62,340 nt of DNA from an uncultured Fimbriimonadales bacterium (GCA_937992175.1 CALKLF010000020.1:1-62340); one strand, 5' to 3'. Shown: positions 19,525 to 29,570, numbered from the stretch's first letter. Made by a program: numbers and translations. Notes: generated by a model not told the origin, from the sequence alone.

Positions 19525-20420
19525 TCCTGCGCCAGTTGCTGGTCGTACTGCAGATAGCGGTCGTACGCCAGCAGTTCGTACAGCTCCGCGCGGGTCTGCA
19601 TCGCGTCGAGCATCGGGGTCTGCGTGCCGTGCTGCTTGATACATAGCAGGGTCTGCTCGGCGGCTTTCATCATCGCGCGGAAGCAACTCATTGGGAAAAT
19701 CACCATTTTATAGCCCATCTGCGCAAACTCATTCACTGTCAGGTAGGGCGTTTTGCCGAACTCGGTCATGTTCGCCATCAGGGGGGCGGGCACGGCACGG
19801 GCGAACCGCTCGAACTCGTCGGGCGACTGCAGCGCTTCGGGGAAAATCGCGTCCGCCCCCGCCTGCAGGTAGCGTTTCGCCCGTTCGATTGCGCCCTCCA
19901 GCCCCTCGATCGCGCGGGCGTCCGTGCGGGCGATAATCACGAAGTTCGGGTTGCTCCGCGCGTTCACCGCCGCCTTGATTTTGGCGACCATCTCGCTGGT
20001 GGAAACAACCTCCTTGCCCTCCAGATGCCCGCACCGTTTGGGGCTGACCTGATCTTCGATGTGGATACCCGCCAGACCTGCGCGTTCGAGCATCTGCACA
20101 GCGCGGGCGGTCTGCAGCGCGCCGCCGTAGCCCGTGTCGGCGTCGGCAATCGCGGGGATGTTCACAACGGAAGTGATATAGTTGCACACCTGCGCCATTT
20201 CGGGCAGGTTGATGAAGGCGTGGTCGGGCAGTCCGAGCAGGCTGTTGGTCACGCCCGCGCCCGAGATGTAGAGCGCTTCATAGCCATAGAACTGCACGAG
20301 TCGGGCGAGCGCGGCGTTGAACACGCCCGGCATCACCACGATATTGCGCTGCTCCCAGAGCAGGCGCAAGCGCGCGCCGGGATCGTCAAGCCGCGCCTCG
20401 CGCACCAGTGGAAAGTTCAT
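19521..20420 (-). CDS. Isocitrate lyase / PEP mutase family protein, PrpB-like
   Basis: 299 residues. Methylisocitrate-lyase hallmarks are PKRCGH (the catalytic Cys, residues ~127-132) and DADTGYGG, the metal-binding loop. It likely cleaves 2-methylisocitrate to pyruvate and succinate, or a related 2-hydroxy acid such as dimethylmalate; prpC and prpD are absent here, so the exact substrate is open. Lies in a tight minus-strand run from 21706 to 18355 with 4-base overlaps on both sides. Confidence 0.85.
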   Translation of the reverse strand: MNFPLVREARLDDPGARLRLLWEQRNIVVMPGVFNAALARLVQFYGYEALYISGAGVTNSLLGLPDHAFINLPEMAQVCNYITSVVNIPAIADADTGYGGALQTARAVQMLERAGLAGIHIEDQVSPKRCGHLEGKEVVSTSEMVAKIKAAVNARSNPNFVIIARTDARAIEGLEGAIERAKRYLQAGADAIFPEALQSPDEFERFARAVPAPLMANMTEFGKTPYLTVNEFAQMGYKMVIFPMSCFRAMMKAAEQTLLCIKQHGTQTPMLDAMQTRAELYELLAYDRYLQYDQQLAQE

Positions 20421-21706
20421 TCGCCTCGCCTGCCCAGCATCAGAATATCCGCGCGGGTGAGCGTAATCACCTTGCGCACGCGCTTATACTCTACCTCGCG
20501 AGTGGGGTTCTCCACTGCGCGACGCAGTGCATCAGAAATCTGCGCGTACTTGGGCACTTCAATCGGTGCGGGCTTCTCGCGCACCGTCTCCAGATACCGC
20601 GCGTCCCACATCCCCACACCGTCCGAGCCGATACGGTCTTGAATATTCGGCGAGGCGTAGCGCGGCTCGAAAATGAACTCCACCTCGTACTCCTCCGCCT
20701 TGAACGGATACATCTTCGGGTCTTTACTCATGTCGATTTCGCGGCGGAACTTTTCATCGCGCACCGCCAGCGAGTCCTGCATGTAGGTCAGCTTCGGATC
20801 TACCTCGAAGGTGAAGGTTTTAAGCGCTTTAGGGCTGTATTCAAGCGTTCTGCCCTTATCGCGCAGAATGACCGTCACGCGGCAGCCAATCGCAGGGATG
20901 CCCAGCCTGCCTTCCACCAACAACACTCGCGGGCGCACGACCTTCACAGAGGCGTCGAACTGCAGGTCCACGGGCGGCTGGGTTTCAGGGTCAGGACCAT
21001 AGCGGCGCAGGAGGTCGAGAATCGTTTCCTCCAGATTCTTCTGGCGCACATCGTAAAGGTTGCTCGACTCCCAGTCCTTGCCACGGTCTTTTTCGGCGTC
21101 AAGGAACAGCTTCGCCCAGTGGTCGACGGCTTCGTCGAGTCGCCCCGACTTGAACAGGGCGTGCGCGAGCATGTGCCGTCGGGCGGGGATCATGCCTTTG
21201 TATTCGTTCGCAACCTGCATCCACGGCACGGCGTTCGTCGGGTCTTGAATCTTGTGATAATACATCCAGCCCATCTCGAAGTAGAGATCCCACACAGCGG
21301 GATTGTTCTGGATGCCTTCCTCCAGAAACTTGAGCGCCATGGGGATATAGCGCCGGTCGGAGCGTTGCGATTCATCGGTGAAGTTGTAGCCCATGTGCCA
21401 TGCGCCTGTGGAGTAGACATCGATGTTGTGTGGGTCAAGCCAGGTCACGAGGCGCAGCATGGGCAGCACAGCGTCGTAGTTGCCCGAATCGAAAAAGCCG
21501 TCCGCGCGCACCCACAGAATCGCCGCCATGAACTCGCGGAAGCCCGCAACAGCGACCAGCAACTGTTCGGGCGCAAGTCCAATCGGCGTCGCTTGCTTGG
21601 GCGCGTAGTTGCGTACCCACAACGGAAAGATGCGCGCCTGCAACGCCGCCTGCACCAGCAGCAGCGCAACAATCGCAATCCATAACTTCGTATAATTGCG
21701 TTTCAT
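20417..21706 (-). CDS. Membrane-anchored TPR-like protein of unknown function
   Basis: 429 residues. One N-terminal membrane segment (~8-24, LWIAIVALLLVQAALQA), then a helical region of ~190 residues with TPR-like pairs (ALKFLEEGIQNNPAVWDLYF; MLAHALFKSGRLDEAVDHWA), then a beta-rich region containing VTVILRDKGRTLEYS. It probably acts outside the membrane as a scaffold. No specific family recognised. Its start overlaps the stop of the small gene upstream. Confidence 0.6.
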   Translation of the reverse strand: MKRNYTKLWIAIVALLLVQAALQARIFPLWVRNYAPKQATPIGLAPEQLLVAVAGFREFMAAILWVRADGFFDSGNYDAVLPMLRLVTWLDPHNIDVYSTGAWHMGYNFTDESQRSDRRYIPMALKFLEEGIQNNPAVWDLYFEMGWMYYHKIQDPTNAVPWMQVANEYKGMIPARRHMLAHALFKSGRLDEAVDHWAKLFLDAEKDRGKDWESSNLYDVRQKNLEETILDLLRRYGPDPETQPPVDLQFDASVKVVRPRVLLVEGRLGIPAIGCRVTVILRDKGRTLEYSPKALKTFTFEVDPKLTYMQDSLAVRDEKFRREIDMSKDPKMYPFKAEEYEVEFIFEPRYASPNIQDRIGSDGVGMWDARYLETVREKPAPIEVPKYAQISDALRRAVENPTREVEYKRVRKVITLTRADILMLGRRGE

Positions 21707-22101
21707 GGTGATTCACCTCGTAAATCGTCAATATCGATGCCGCGTTCTTGCAAAATGGCGCGGATGCGGTGCAGTTCGGCTTCCGCTTTCTCCGCGCGCG
21801 TAAGTACTAAGTTCCCATTTCTGTCATACAGGCGCAGCCACTCGTATACGCGCCCGTGATACTCACCTTCCCACACGCCCCAATAGGCTTGCAGCACCTC
21901 ATGTTGACGCACGACATTGTCCAGCAGAGGGATTTGCATCACATGGTAATCGCCCTCCAACGGTACCCCGTCCCCTTCAGGCAGATCAAGATTCTTTACA
22001 CGCTCAAGGAACTGCCAGTCGTCGTTGCAGCGCGCCTCGGCGCAAGTGCGTGGCGGGCGTCGAACGGATTTCGGCTTGACGACGGTAGCTTCTGCTGGCA
22101 T
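21703..22101 (-). CDS. Small acidic protein of unknown function
   Basis: 132 residues from the ATG at 22101; a TTG at 22110 is also possible. Charged and soluble, with no membrane segment. The middle (QAYWGVWEGEYHGRVYEWLR) and the last ~40 residues (LTRAEKAEAELHRIRAILQE) look helical. TATAAT ends nine bases before the ATG and there is no ribosome-binding site, suggesting leaderless transcription as the head of the run down to 18355. Function unknown. Confidence 0.6.
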   Translation of the reverse strand: MPAEATVVKPKSVRRPPRTCAEARCNDDWQFLERVKNLDLPEGDGVPLEGDYHVMQIPLLDNVVRQHEVLQAYWGVWEGEYHGRVYEWLRLYDRNGNLVLTRAEKAEAELHRIRAILQERGIDIDDLRGESP

Positions 22102-22110
22102 AGCTGTCAA

Positions 22111-22116
22111 ATTATA
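22111..22116 (-). promoter_or_regulatory. -10 box of the 21703-22101 gene (candidate leaderless promoter)
   Basis: GGTATAAT on the minus strand, nine bases before the ATG. Probably drives the gene run 22101 to 18355. Confidence 0.5.
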
Positions 22117-22127
22117 CCTGTGTTAGG

Positions 22128-22206
22128 TACGCCGGCGTTCCTGCTGTCGCACAGATATTCGAGGATGCCTGTGTATAGTGCGACGGCAAGAATGCCGTCG
22201 CACCAA
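22128..22206. repeat. Family A repeat copy, degenerate
   Basis: gtgcgacggcaagaatgccg near 22179 and a decayed inverted partner near 22130 (cggcgttcctgctgtcgcac). Fills the gap between the ABC permease and the next gene. Confidence 0.65.
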
Positions 22207-22208
22207 GT

Positions 22209-22991
22209 TCACATCTCCCGCTGGTTAAAAATCAGCATACTCGCCACAAGCAGCAACGCGATATACACAACCGCGTAGGCAAGCGTCTGCACCAGGTAAG
22301 CGAACTCGTCGGTCAGCACCTGTTCGGGGTTGATAATCGGATTCTGCACATTGAAGTTGGCGAAGTTGGGCAGGATGACGGTCAGTAGCTGCACGGGGAT
22401 ACGGGTAATCGGCGTGACTTCGGGGTTGCGCTGGATGGTCTCTAAGAAGCTGCTCAGCAGGTTGCCCAGCAGGAACACGCCGCCCGACAGGAAGTAGTTC
22501 ACCAGCGGCGAGACGAAAGTGGAAAAGAACAGCACCACCGCCGCCAGCAGCGAACTCTGGAAGAAGAACATAATCAACCCGCGCACAATCTTCGGCTCAA
22601 GCTCGCCCAGCGCCATGCGCGAGGCAATCATGAACACAATCCCCATCATCAGGTACATAAAGCCGAGCGTGCCGACCGCGCCGAAGAACTTGCCCAGCAC
22701 GAACTGATACCGCTGCACGGGCTTGGAGAGGATCGTGTAAATCGTGCGGCGCTCAATCTCGGTCGGAATCATGCCCGTACACATGATGATGGCGATGAAA
22801 GTGCCTGCGAGCTGGATCACGCCGAAGCCGAAGCTGATAATCAGGGTGCGTGCGCCGCGCCCCGCCGCGAACGGCTCGAACGCGGGGCTGATGAGAATAA
22901 TCAGCAGCGCGACGAGCAGAATCACCATCAGAATCCGCTTGCGCACCGCCTCGCCGAAGGTCGCCCCAGCAATCGCAAAAGTCGCGTTCAT
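22209..22991 (-). CDS. ABC-2 type transporter permease
   Basis: 260 residues with six predicted membrane segments. The loop TEIERRTIYTILSKPVQRYQ is the conserved cytoplasmic motif of ABC-2 permeases of the NosY/ABC exporter type. It pairs with the ATPase encoded just upstream (4-base overlap), probably as a homodimer of 1:1 stoichiometry. Substrate not evident. Confidence 0.88.
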   Translation of the reverse strand: MNATFAIAGATFGEAVRKRILMVILLVALLIILISPAFEPFAAGRGARTLIISFGFGVIQLAGTFIAIIMCTGMIPTEIERRTIYTILSKPVQRYQFVLGKFFGAVGTLGFMYLMMGIVFMIASRMALGELEPKIVRGLIMFFFQSSLLAAVVLFFSTFVSPLVNYFLSGGVFLLGNLLSSFLETIQRNPEVTPITRIPVQLLTVILPNFANFNVQNPIINPEQVLTDEFAYLVQTLAYAVVYIALLLVASMLIFNQREM

Positions 22992-23920
22992 GCGTTTTTG
23001 CCTCCCTGAATAGTCTCCACGAATAGGTCTTCCAGCGAGCGTCGGTAGGGCTTGACGCTAATAATATGTCCGCCCGCCGCACGCACGATGTCAATCACGC
23101 GATCCACCGAGCCGTTGTCGGGCTGCTCGACAATCAGGCGTCCGTCGTGCAGGCTCACCTTGCCGCCCAGCTGCCGAATCGGCTCCACCGCGTTGTCAGG
23201 CACTTTGTCGGCGATGACCTCCACATGACCGCCCGCGAGCAACTCTTCGATGCGCCCCAGCTGCACCATCACGCCTTTGTTCAGAATCGCTACGCGGTCG
23301 CACACGCGCTCCACATCCGAGAGCTGGTGCGAGCTGATAAAGAGCGTCTTGCCCTGATCGCGCAGGTCGAGAATCATGTCGCGGATATCGATGTGCGCGA
23401 TGGGGTCTAAGCCCGCTGTCGGCTCGTCCAGAATCAGCAGTTCAGGGTCGTTGATGAGGCACTGCGCCAGCCCGATGCGTTGCTGCATGCCCTTGGAGTA
23501 GGTGCGCAGCGGCTGGTCGGCGGCACGGGACAGCCCCACCCGATCCAGCAATTCGTTCACGCGCTTGCTGCGCTGGGGTTCAGGGATGCCGAACAGCTTT
23601 GCATAGAAAGTGAGAATCTCGCGCCCCGTCATGAAGTCGTAGAAGTAGGGGTTTTCGGGCAGGTAGCTGATTCGGTAGTGATTCTTAGGATCGCCTGCAG
23701 GCTTGCCCAGCACATATGCCTCGCCCTCAGTCGGGTAAATAATGCCCAGCAGTACCTTAATGGTAGTGGTTTTCCCTGCGCCGTTGGGACCGAGGAAGCC
23801 GAAAATCTCGCCCCGATGCACCTCAAGGTTCAGATTCTTGACCGCATCGACGGGCTGTTTGCTCCACAGTCCCGAATAGCGCTTGGTCAGGTTGACCGTT
23901 TTAATCGCTAAATCGCTCAT
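22988..23920 (-). CDS. ABC transporter ATP-binding protein
   Basis: 310 residues. Walker A GPNGAGKTT at 44-52, signature YSKGMQ at 141-146, Walker B LLILDEP at 161-167, then GLD and the H-loop SSHQLSDVE. About 90 extra residues at the C-terminus, typical of ABC-2 exporter ATPases. It energises the permease encoded downstream. A signal of AGGAGG precedes the ATG. Confidence 0.94.
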   Translation of the reverse strand: MSDLAIKTVNLTKRYSGLWSKQPVDAVKNLNLEVHRGEIFGFLGPNGAGKTTTIKVLLGIIYPTEGEAYVLGKPAGDPKNHYRISYLPENPYFYDFMTGREILTFYAKLFGIPEPQRSKRVNELLDRVGLSRAADQPLRTYSKGMQQRIGLAQCLINDPELLILDEPTAGLDPIAHIDIRDMILDLRDQGKTLFISSHQLSDVERVCDRVAILNKGVMVQLGRIEELLAGGHVEVIADKVPDNAVEPIRQLGGKVSLHDGRLIVEQPDNGSVDRVIDIVRAAGGHIISVKPYRRSLEDLFVETIQGGKNA

Positions 23921-23999
23921 TACCGCCTCCTGTTGTGATGATGAGAGCGCAAGGATTATACCCGTTTCTCAGAGAGAGGGGGGTGAACATGAACGATTC

Positions 24000-24063
24000 C
24001 GCCCTCCGCTCAGAATGACACAGTGAGGTACCTGAAGATCAGTGTCATTCCGAGCGCAGCGAG
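24000..24063. repeat. Family B repeat copy
   Basis: cctccgctcagaatgacac and, inverted, gtgtcattccgagcgcagcg. Lies in the 180-base gap upstream of the ABC ATPase gene. Confidence 0.75.
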
Positions 24064-24099
24064 AGTCTTATTCGGCGTAATTTCACATTTGAGGGATTT

Positions 24100-24486
24100 T
24101 TACCGCGTAATCACCTCATAAGTTCGAAAATCCGAGCGCATGGGTGGCTCCTCACCGCGCGCTTTCGCCTCCCGGAGATCTTCAAAGCCCCGTTTGTGCC
24201 CCTCGAGAAATTCGGGCGACTGGAGCCATGCTCGAAAGTGCGCCTCGCTGTCCCAGTGGCTCACCACCAGATAGGCGTCGTCCTCGCGCTGTGGGCGCAG
24301 CACATACATACCGCGAAAGCCCGGCAGGCGGTCGATCGCGCGGGCGCGCGTTTTGAACAGATACTCGAACCGCTCGCGATACTCTGGCTCGCAGGTGATG
24401 TAGTTAATCGCCACGAAGCCCTCCGATTCGGGCGTCTCCGCAACAGCCGCCTGCGTCGTTCCCAGTTCCGTCGTCATCGTTTCCAT
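24100..24486 (-). CDS. ABM-domain protein (HmoA/IsdG-like monooxygenase family)
   Basis: 128 residues. After a ~22-residue flexible N-terminus comes one dimeric alpha/beta-barrel (ABM) domain: FVAINYITCEPEYRERFEYL, FRGMYVLRPQ, YLVVSHWDSEAHFRAWLQSP. Relatives are heme-degrading monooxygenases (HmoA/IsdG) or small quinol monooxygenases. The W-D-S-E segment fits the HmoA-type group, but the cofactor is unproven. A TATAAT ends ten bases before the ATG with no ribosome-binding site. Confidence 0.82.
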   Translation of the reverse strand: METMTTELGTTQAAVAETPESEGFVAINYITCEPEYRERFEYLFKTRARAIDRLPGFRGMYVLRPQREDDAYLVVSHWDSEAHFRAWLQSPEFLEGHKRGFEDLREAKARGEEPPMRSDFRTYEVITR

Positions 24487-24496
24487 TTCTCTACAG

Positions 24497-24502
24497 ATTA
24501 TA
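24497..24502 (-). promoter_or_regulatory. -10 box of the ABM gene (candidate leaderless promoter)
   Basis: GGTATAAT on the minus strand ends ten bases before the ATG at 24486. Confidence 0.45.
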
Positions 24503-24536
24503 CCTTTAGCGTGGCTAATGATTCAAGAGCCTGTCA

Positions 24537-24626
24537 GTTAGTTTCCTCGCCTGCGGCTCGGAATGACAGAGTTTGCGCCTTGCAGGAACACCTGTCGTTC
24601 CGAGCCGCAGGCGAGGAAACTCATAC
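24537..24626. repeat. Family B repeat copy
   Basis: cctcgcctgcggctcggaat and, inverted, gttccgagccgcaggcgagg. First unit of a 470-base stretch (24537-25005) made entirely of repeats, with no gene recognised in it. Confidence 0.8.
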
Positions 24627-24632
24627 CGATTA

Positions 24633-24694
24633 GGGGTTCAGATGCCGTAAGTCGTCGGCGGGGACGCCGACGGTACACGACATCTGAACCGCCA
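24633..24694. repeat. Family E repeat copy (gttcagatgccgt...acgacatctgaac)
   Basis: Outer arms gttcagatg and catctgaac with an inner cgtcggcg/cgccgacg hairpin. A related copy is at 44960-45018. Confidence 0.7.
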
Positions 24695-24727
24695 GTTGAT
24701 ATGTCCCTCAAAGGTTAAATCACCCCT

Positions 24728-24836
24728 TTTTACCTTGACGCCTGCCGAAGCCGTCGCCCCCACCCCGACCCTCCCTGCAATCGGGGAGGGTTGGGGTGGG
24801 GGTAGCTTTGGCGCAGGCATTCGGGTAAAAAGGAAC
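24728..24836. repeat. Family D composite repeat with terminal inverted repeats
   Basis: Ends are ctttttacc and ggtaaaaag; inside, a large hairpin of cccccaccccgaccctccc and its complement, flanked by gcctgccgaagc and gcgcaggcattcg. The left half also appears at 38645-38690. MITE-like, no coding. Confidence 0.7.
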
Positions 24837-24894
24837 GATTTCACATTGGAGGGACTTAAGTCCCTCAAAGATTAAATCGTCCCCAAAACGCGCG

Positions 24895-24980
24895 AAGCGC
24901 ACGGTGCGACGGCAGGAATGCCGTCGCATTTTGAGGATACCCATGGGGCACGACGGCAGGAATGCCGTCGCACCAAAAGA
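24895..24980. repeat. Family A repeat, two direct copies
   Basis: Two copies of cgacggcaggaatgccgtcg at about 24907 and 24951, the second ending in caccaaaa. Preceded by gtccctcaaagattaaat, a motif also next to copies at 290, 585 and 38630. Confidence 0.8.
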
Positions 24981-25006
24981 GGGCGTTCTCATCTTCGAGG
25001 GACTTA

Positions 25007-25759
25007 TCAGCCCTGCGCTGCCTGACGAACCCTTTGAGCAATCTGCTCCAGCCCCTCAACCGAGCGGGGCGTCTCGCGCAGCACGAGGTCGGGATTCAGT
25101 TCGTACACATGGCGGTTTTTCACGGCGGGCGTGCGTTGCCAGCGCGGGTTATCTATAATCGCCTGCGTTTTGAGACCTGCTAGCAGAATCAGTTCAGGCG
25201 CGCCGCCAATTGCGGTCTCCAGACTGACGGCTTTGAAGTTGCTGAACGCCTGCGCGAACAGGTTCCGCCCACCCGCGAGTGTCATCATCTCGTCGGCGAG
25301 GGTATCGCGTCCCGCCGCCCAGAGGGGGGCGACGCTAATCAAAAAGAGTGTTTTCGGCTTGCGACGGGGCGCATTGCGGCGCACCTGTTCCACACGCGCC
25401 TGCATCGAGCGGACGATGCGCTCCGCGGCGCGTTCTGCGCCCGTCGCCTGTCCGATTTCCCGCATGAAGGCGTAGAGCTTGCGAAACTGGTTCGGATTCG
25501 CGCTCAGCACGCGCAGCTTCAGTCGCTTCAGTACGGGGATCACCCGTGTGTTCAGCACATCGTGCGCCACGACGAGGTCAGGCTTCAGCGCGACCACTTT
25601 CTCTGGGCTGATTTGATAGTCGCCCACTTTCGGCTTGCGCTTCGCTTCGGGGGGATAGTCGCACACTTCCGTGACGCCGACGATTTGCTCGTTCAGCCCC
25701 AGCGCGAACAGAATCTCGGTTATCGAGGGCGCGAGCGAGACGATGCGACGGGCTTGCAT
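25007..25759 (-). CDS. BtuF-like (helical-backbone) metal/cobalamin-binding protein without signal peptide
   Basis: 250 residues. Class III periplasmic-binding-protein fold: RIVSLAPSITEILFALG, VGVTEVCDYPPEA, KPDLVVAH, and the second lobe LILLAGLKTQAIIDNPRW. Members bind vitamin B12 or ferric siderophores for ABC import. No signal peptide or lipobox precedes the fold, and the start lies one base after the rph stop, so there is no room for one. No permease or ATPase is adjacent. It is either cytoplasmic or secreted by an unrecognised route. Confidence 0.8.
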   Translation of the reverse strand: MQARRIVSLAPSITEILFALGLNEQIVGVTEVCDYPPEAKRKPKVGDYQISPEKVVALKPDLVVAHDVLNTRVIPVLKRLKLRVLSANPNQFRKLYAFMREIGQATGAERAAERIVRSMQARVEQVRRNAPRRKPKTLFLISVAPLWAAGRDTLADEMMTLAGGRNLFAQAFSNFKAVSLETAIGGAPELILLAGLKTQAIIDNPRWQRTPAVKNRHVYELNPDLVLRETPRSVEGLEQIAQRVRQAAQG

Positions 25760-25760
25760 T

Positions 25761-26492
25761 CTACCTGTTCAAGATGGCTTCAATCGCCTGCGCCTGCAGC
25801 TGAAAAATCTGCTGCAGTCCATTCTGCGCGAGGTCTATCAGGCGGTTTAGGCGGTCGCGTGAGAAGGGCGCGCTCTCCGCGGTGCCCTGCACCTCCACAA
25901 ACCGCCCCCGATCAGTCATCACGATGTTCATGTCGACCGCCGCCTGCACATCCTCTTCGTAGCAGAGGTCTAACAGTTCGTCGTTGCGCACGACGCCGAC
26001 GCTGATGGCGGCGACTCGCTCCTGAAACGGCAAGCGATTGATATAGCCCTGATCCATCATCCAGCGGCACGCCTGCGCGAACGCCACGAAGCCGCCCGTG
26101 ATGCAGGCGGTGCGGGTGCCGCCGTCCGCCTGAATCACATCGCAGTCCAGCGTGATGGTGCGCTCGCCGAGTTGCGAGAGGTCGACGACCGCGCGCACGG
26201 CGCGTCCAATCAAGCGTTGAATCTCCATCGTGCGTCCGCTGGGAGTTCCGCGGGCGATTTCGCGCTGGTTGCGCTGCTTGCCCGCACGGGGAAGCATACT
26301 GTATTCCGCCGTGACCCAGCCGCTGCCCGTGCCTTTTAGAAACGGCGGGGTCTTGTCTTCCACCGTCGCCGTGATAATCACGCGCGTGTTGCCCATCGCA
26401 ATCAGGCATGAGCCTTCCGCATAGGGATGAAAACCCGGTTCAAACTGGATGGGGCGCAGCTCGTTCGCCGCTCTGCCATCGACTCGTCGCAT
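25761..26492 (-). CDS. rph: Ribonuclease PH
   Basis: 243 residues. 3'-5' phosphorolytic exoribonuclease that trims tRNA precursors. Starts MRRVDGRAANELRPI, the usual family start, so the ATG at 26492 is preferred over one 60 bases upstream. Conserved pieces: GNTRVIITATVE, AEYSMLPRAG, EIQRLIGRAVRAVVD, DCDVIQADGGTRTACITG (phosphate and active-site region) and VQGTAE. Ends with TAG. Divergent from the SIS gene across 58 bases. Confidence 0.97.
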   Translation of the reverse strand: MRRVDGRAANELRPIQFEPGFHPYAEGSCLIAMGNTRVIITATVEDKTPPFLKGTGSGWVTAEYSMLPRAGKQRNQREIARGTPSGRTMEIQRLIGRAVRAVVDLSQLGERTITLDCDVIQADGGTRTACITGGFVAFAQACRWMMDQGYINRLPFQERVAAISVGVVRNDELLDLCYEEDVQAAVDMNIVMTDRGRFVEVQGTAESAPFSRDRLNRLIDLAQNGLQQIFQLQAQAIEAILNR

Positions 26493-26535
26493 AACGGGGT
26501 ATAGAATACCTGATACAGTCTCTCCCGCCATCGAG

Positions 26536-26541
26536 TAAAAT
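26536..26541 (+). promoter_or_regulatory. -10-like box of the SIS gene
   Basis: TAAAAT ends nine bases before the ATG at 26551. No Shine-Dalgarno sequence lies between. Confidence 0.35.
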
Positions 26542-26550
26542 CTACTTGCC

Positions 26551-27297
26551 ATGAGCCTCTCACAGATCTATTTTGAGCGCGTCCGCGCCCAGATAACCGC
26601 GCTGGAACAGCGGTCGTTGAGCGCGATTGAACGCGCTGCGGATGTGTGCGCCGAATGCCTGATGCGCCGCGGGGTCATCCATGTGTACGACACGGGGCAT
26701 CTTGTCTCACGCGAGTTGATTAACCGCGCGGGAGGGTTAGCCGCGTTCAGCCCCCTGCACTTCGATTTGCAAGTTACGAATCCCAACCCTTATCGCGAGG
26801 CGCACGGCGTAGGCGCACAGACCCACCCTGGAACGGTGCGCTGTATCGTGCAGGCGGCGCTGGATCGGAGCCGCGTCGTCCCCGACGATGTGCTGATTAT
26901 TGGCAGTGTATCTGGCAAGACGCCGTACCCCGTGGAACTGGCGCTTCAGGCGCGGGCGCGCGGCGTGTTCACGATTGGCTTGACTGCGCTGGACTATTCT
27001 TCGAAGCTGCAGTCAGAGCATGAGTCGGGGAAGCGGCTCTTCGAGGTCGTAGACCTTGTGATTGACAACGCCGCGCCCTACGGTGATGCGATGCTCACAG
27101 TTGAGGGTGTAGAGACGGCGTTTTGCCCAGCATCGGGCATCGGCGCGGCAGTTGCGCTCTGGGCAGTGGTAGCGGGCATCGTGGAGCGGATGGCGGCGGC
27201 GGGCAGTTCGCCGACAATCCTTGCCAGCATCAACCGACCCGACGGCAAGGAACGCTATAACCAGACCATCGAGCATTATAAACAGCGAGGGTACTGA
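26551..27297 (+). CDS. SIS-domain sugar-phosphate binding protein (UPF0309-like)
   Basis: 248 residues. N-terminal SIS fold with VIHVYDTGHLVSRELINRAG and a middle GSVSGKTPYPVELALQARA phosphosugar-binding loop. Similar proteins occur with amino-sugar catabolism genes and are thought to bind or isomerise phosphosugars. First gene of a plus-strand run with arsC and rdgB. Precise role unknown. Confidence 0.83.
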   Translation: MSLSQIYFERVRAQITALEQRSLSAIERAADVCAECLMRRGVIHVYDTGHLVSRELINRAGGLAAFSPLHFDLQVTNPNPYREAHGVGAQTHPGTVRCIVQAALDRSRVVPDDVLIIGSVSGKTPYPVELALQARARGVFTIGLTALDYSSKLQSEHESGKRLFEVVDLVIDNAAPYGDAMLTVEGVETAFCPASGIGAAVALWAVVAGIVERMAAAGSSPTILASINRPDGKERYNQTIEHYKQRGY

Positions 27298-27298
27298 A

Positions 27299-27710
27299 AT
27301 GGAGAGCCGACCGAAACTGGTGCTGTTTGTGTGCGTTGGCAATTCCTGTCGTAGCCAAATGGCGGAGGGGTTCGGCAACCATTATGGGCAGGGCAGAGTG
27401 GTCGCCTTTAGCGCGGGCACTGCTCCCTCAGGGCGGGTGCACCCCCTCGCCATCGAAGCCATGCGGGAGGTGGGCATCGATATCTCGCGGCAGACCTCCA
27501 AAAGCGTGCAGGAGTTCGATCTGACTCAGTTCGATGCAGTGGTGAGCCTGTGCGAGGCGCGCACCGATGAGTTGTGTCCGGCGACCTATCTGGGCGTGCA
27601 GGAACACTGGAACATCCCTGACCCGATTGGGCTGCCTGTCGACGAGTTTCGCCGTGTGCGTGGCATGATTGAAGCGCGTGTGAAGGACCTGATACAGCGA
27701 CTTGCCAGCG

Positions 27711-27718
<8 letters not shown>
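27299..27718 (+). CDS. arsC: Arsenate reductase / low-molecular-weight tyrosine-phosphatase family
   Basis: 139 residues. The P-loop CX5R is at residues 12-18 (CVGNSCR); a further Cys pair sits around SLCEARTDELCP, as in thioredoxin-coupled ArsC that shuttles a disulfide. The C-terminal WNIPDPIG also fits. Reduces arsenate to arsenite. No arsB, acr3 or arsR is nearby, so a phosphatase role remains possible. Starts 1 base after the SIS stop. Confidence 0.85.
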
Positions 27719-28551
<833 letters not shown>

Positions 28552-28554
28552 TAG

Positions 28555-28938
<384 letters not shown>

Positions 28939-29383
28939 TAGAAGCCCGAGGCGTTGCTGTATCGGGTGATTCTGGCAAGTACGCAACCCGGCGAAGTGAT
29001 TGTCGACCCGTTTTTCGGCACAGGCACAACCGGCGCGGTCGCGAAGCGGCTAGGGCGACGATGGATTGGCATCGAGCGCGACGCACGCTATGTCGCGCTG
29101 GCGCGACAGCGGATTGCGGCGGTTCAACCCCTGCCGCCCGAGTATCTGGAGCCTATCGCGCCGCCTTACCCGCGCCTCCGAGTGTCGCTGGGCATGCTGG
29201 TGGAAAACAACTACCTGACGGCGGGCGACGCCCTCTATTTTCAGGGCAATCTGACCTGCATTGCGCGCGTGCTGGCGAACGGACAGATTCGATATCAAGA
29301 TGGAACAGAAGGCTCCATTCACACGGTCGGCAGACGCCTCACTGGCGCGCCCTGCGCCCTCTTCCGATTTCCTGAACCTCGCC

Positions 29384-29422
29384 CCCCTCTCCATTTACGG
29401 AGAGGGGGCTTGGGGGTGAGGT
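29384..29422. repeat. Family D palindromic repeat copy
   Basis: cgcccccctctccatttacg and complement gagagggggcttgggggtga. It breaks the 3' part of the methyltransferase gene. Confidence 0.75.
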
Positions 29423-29477
29423 GGAAAAAGCGTGGGAAATCGCAGGCGCGTCCCCCCAAGTTGAGGCTCGCGATGTA

Positions 29478-29532
29478 CCCTTATCAGCTCCCGACCTCTC
29501 CCGTGAACGGGGGAGGCGTCGAGGCTCCCGCG
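29478..29532. repeat. Repeat shared in inverse orientation with 38740-38800
   Basis: tacccttatcagctcccgac followed by ctctcccgtgaacgggggag and gcgtcgaggct; the complement of nearly the same string occurs at about 38740-38800. Confidence 0.65.
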
Positions 29533-29570
29533 GATTAGCGACCGCAGGCATAATCCCCCAACTGGCTCAA

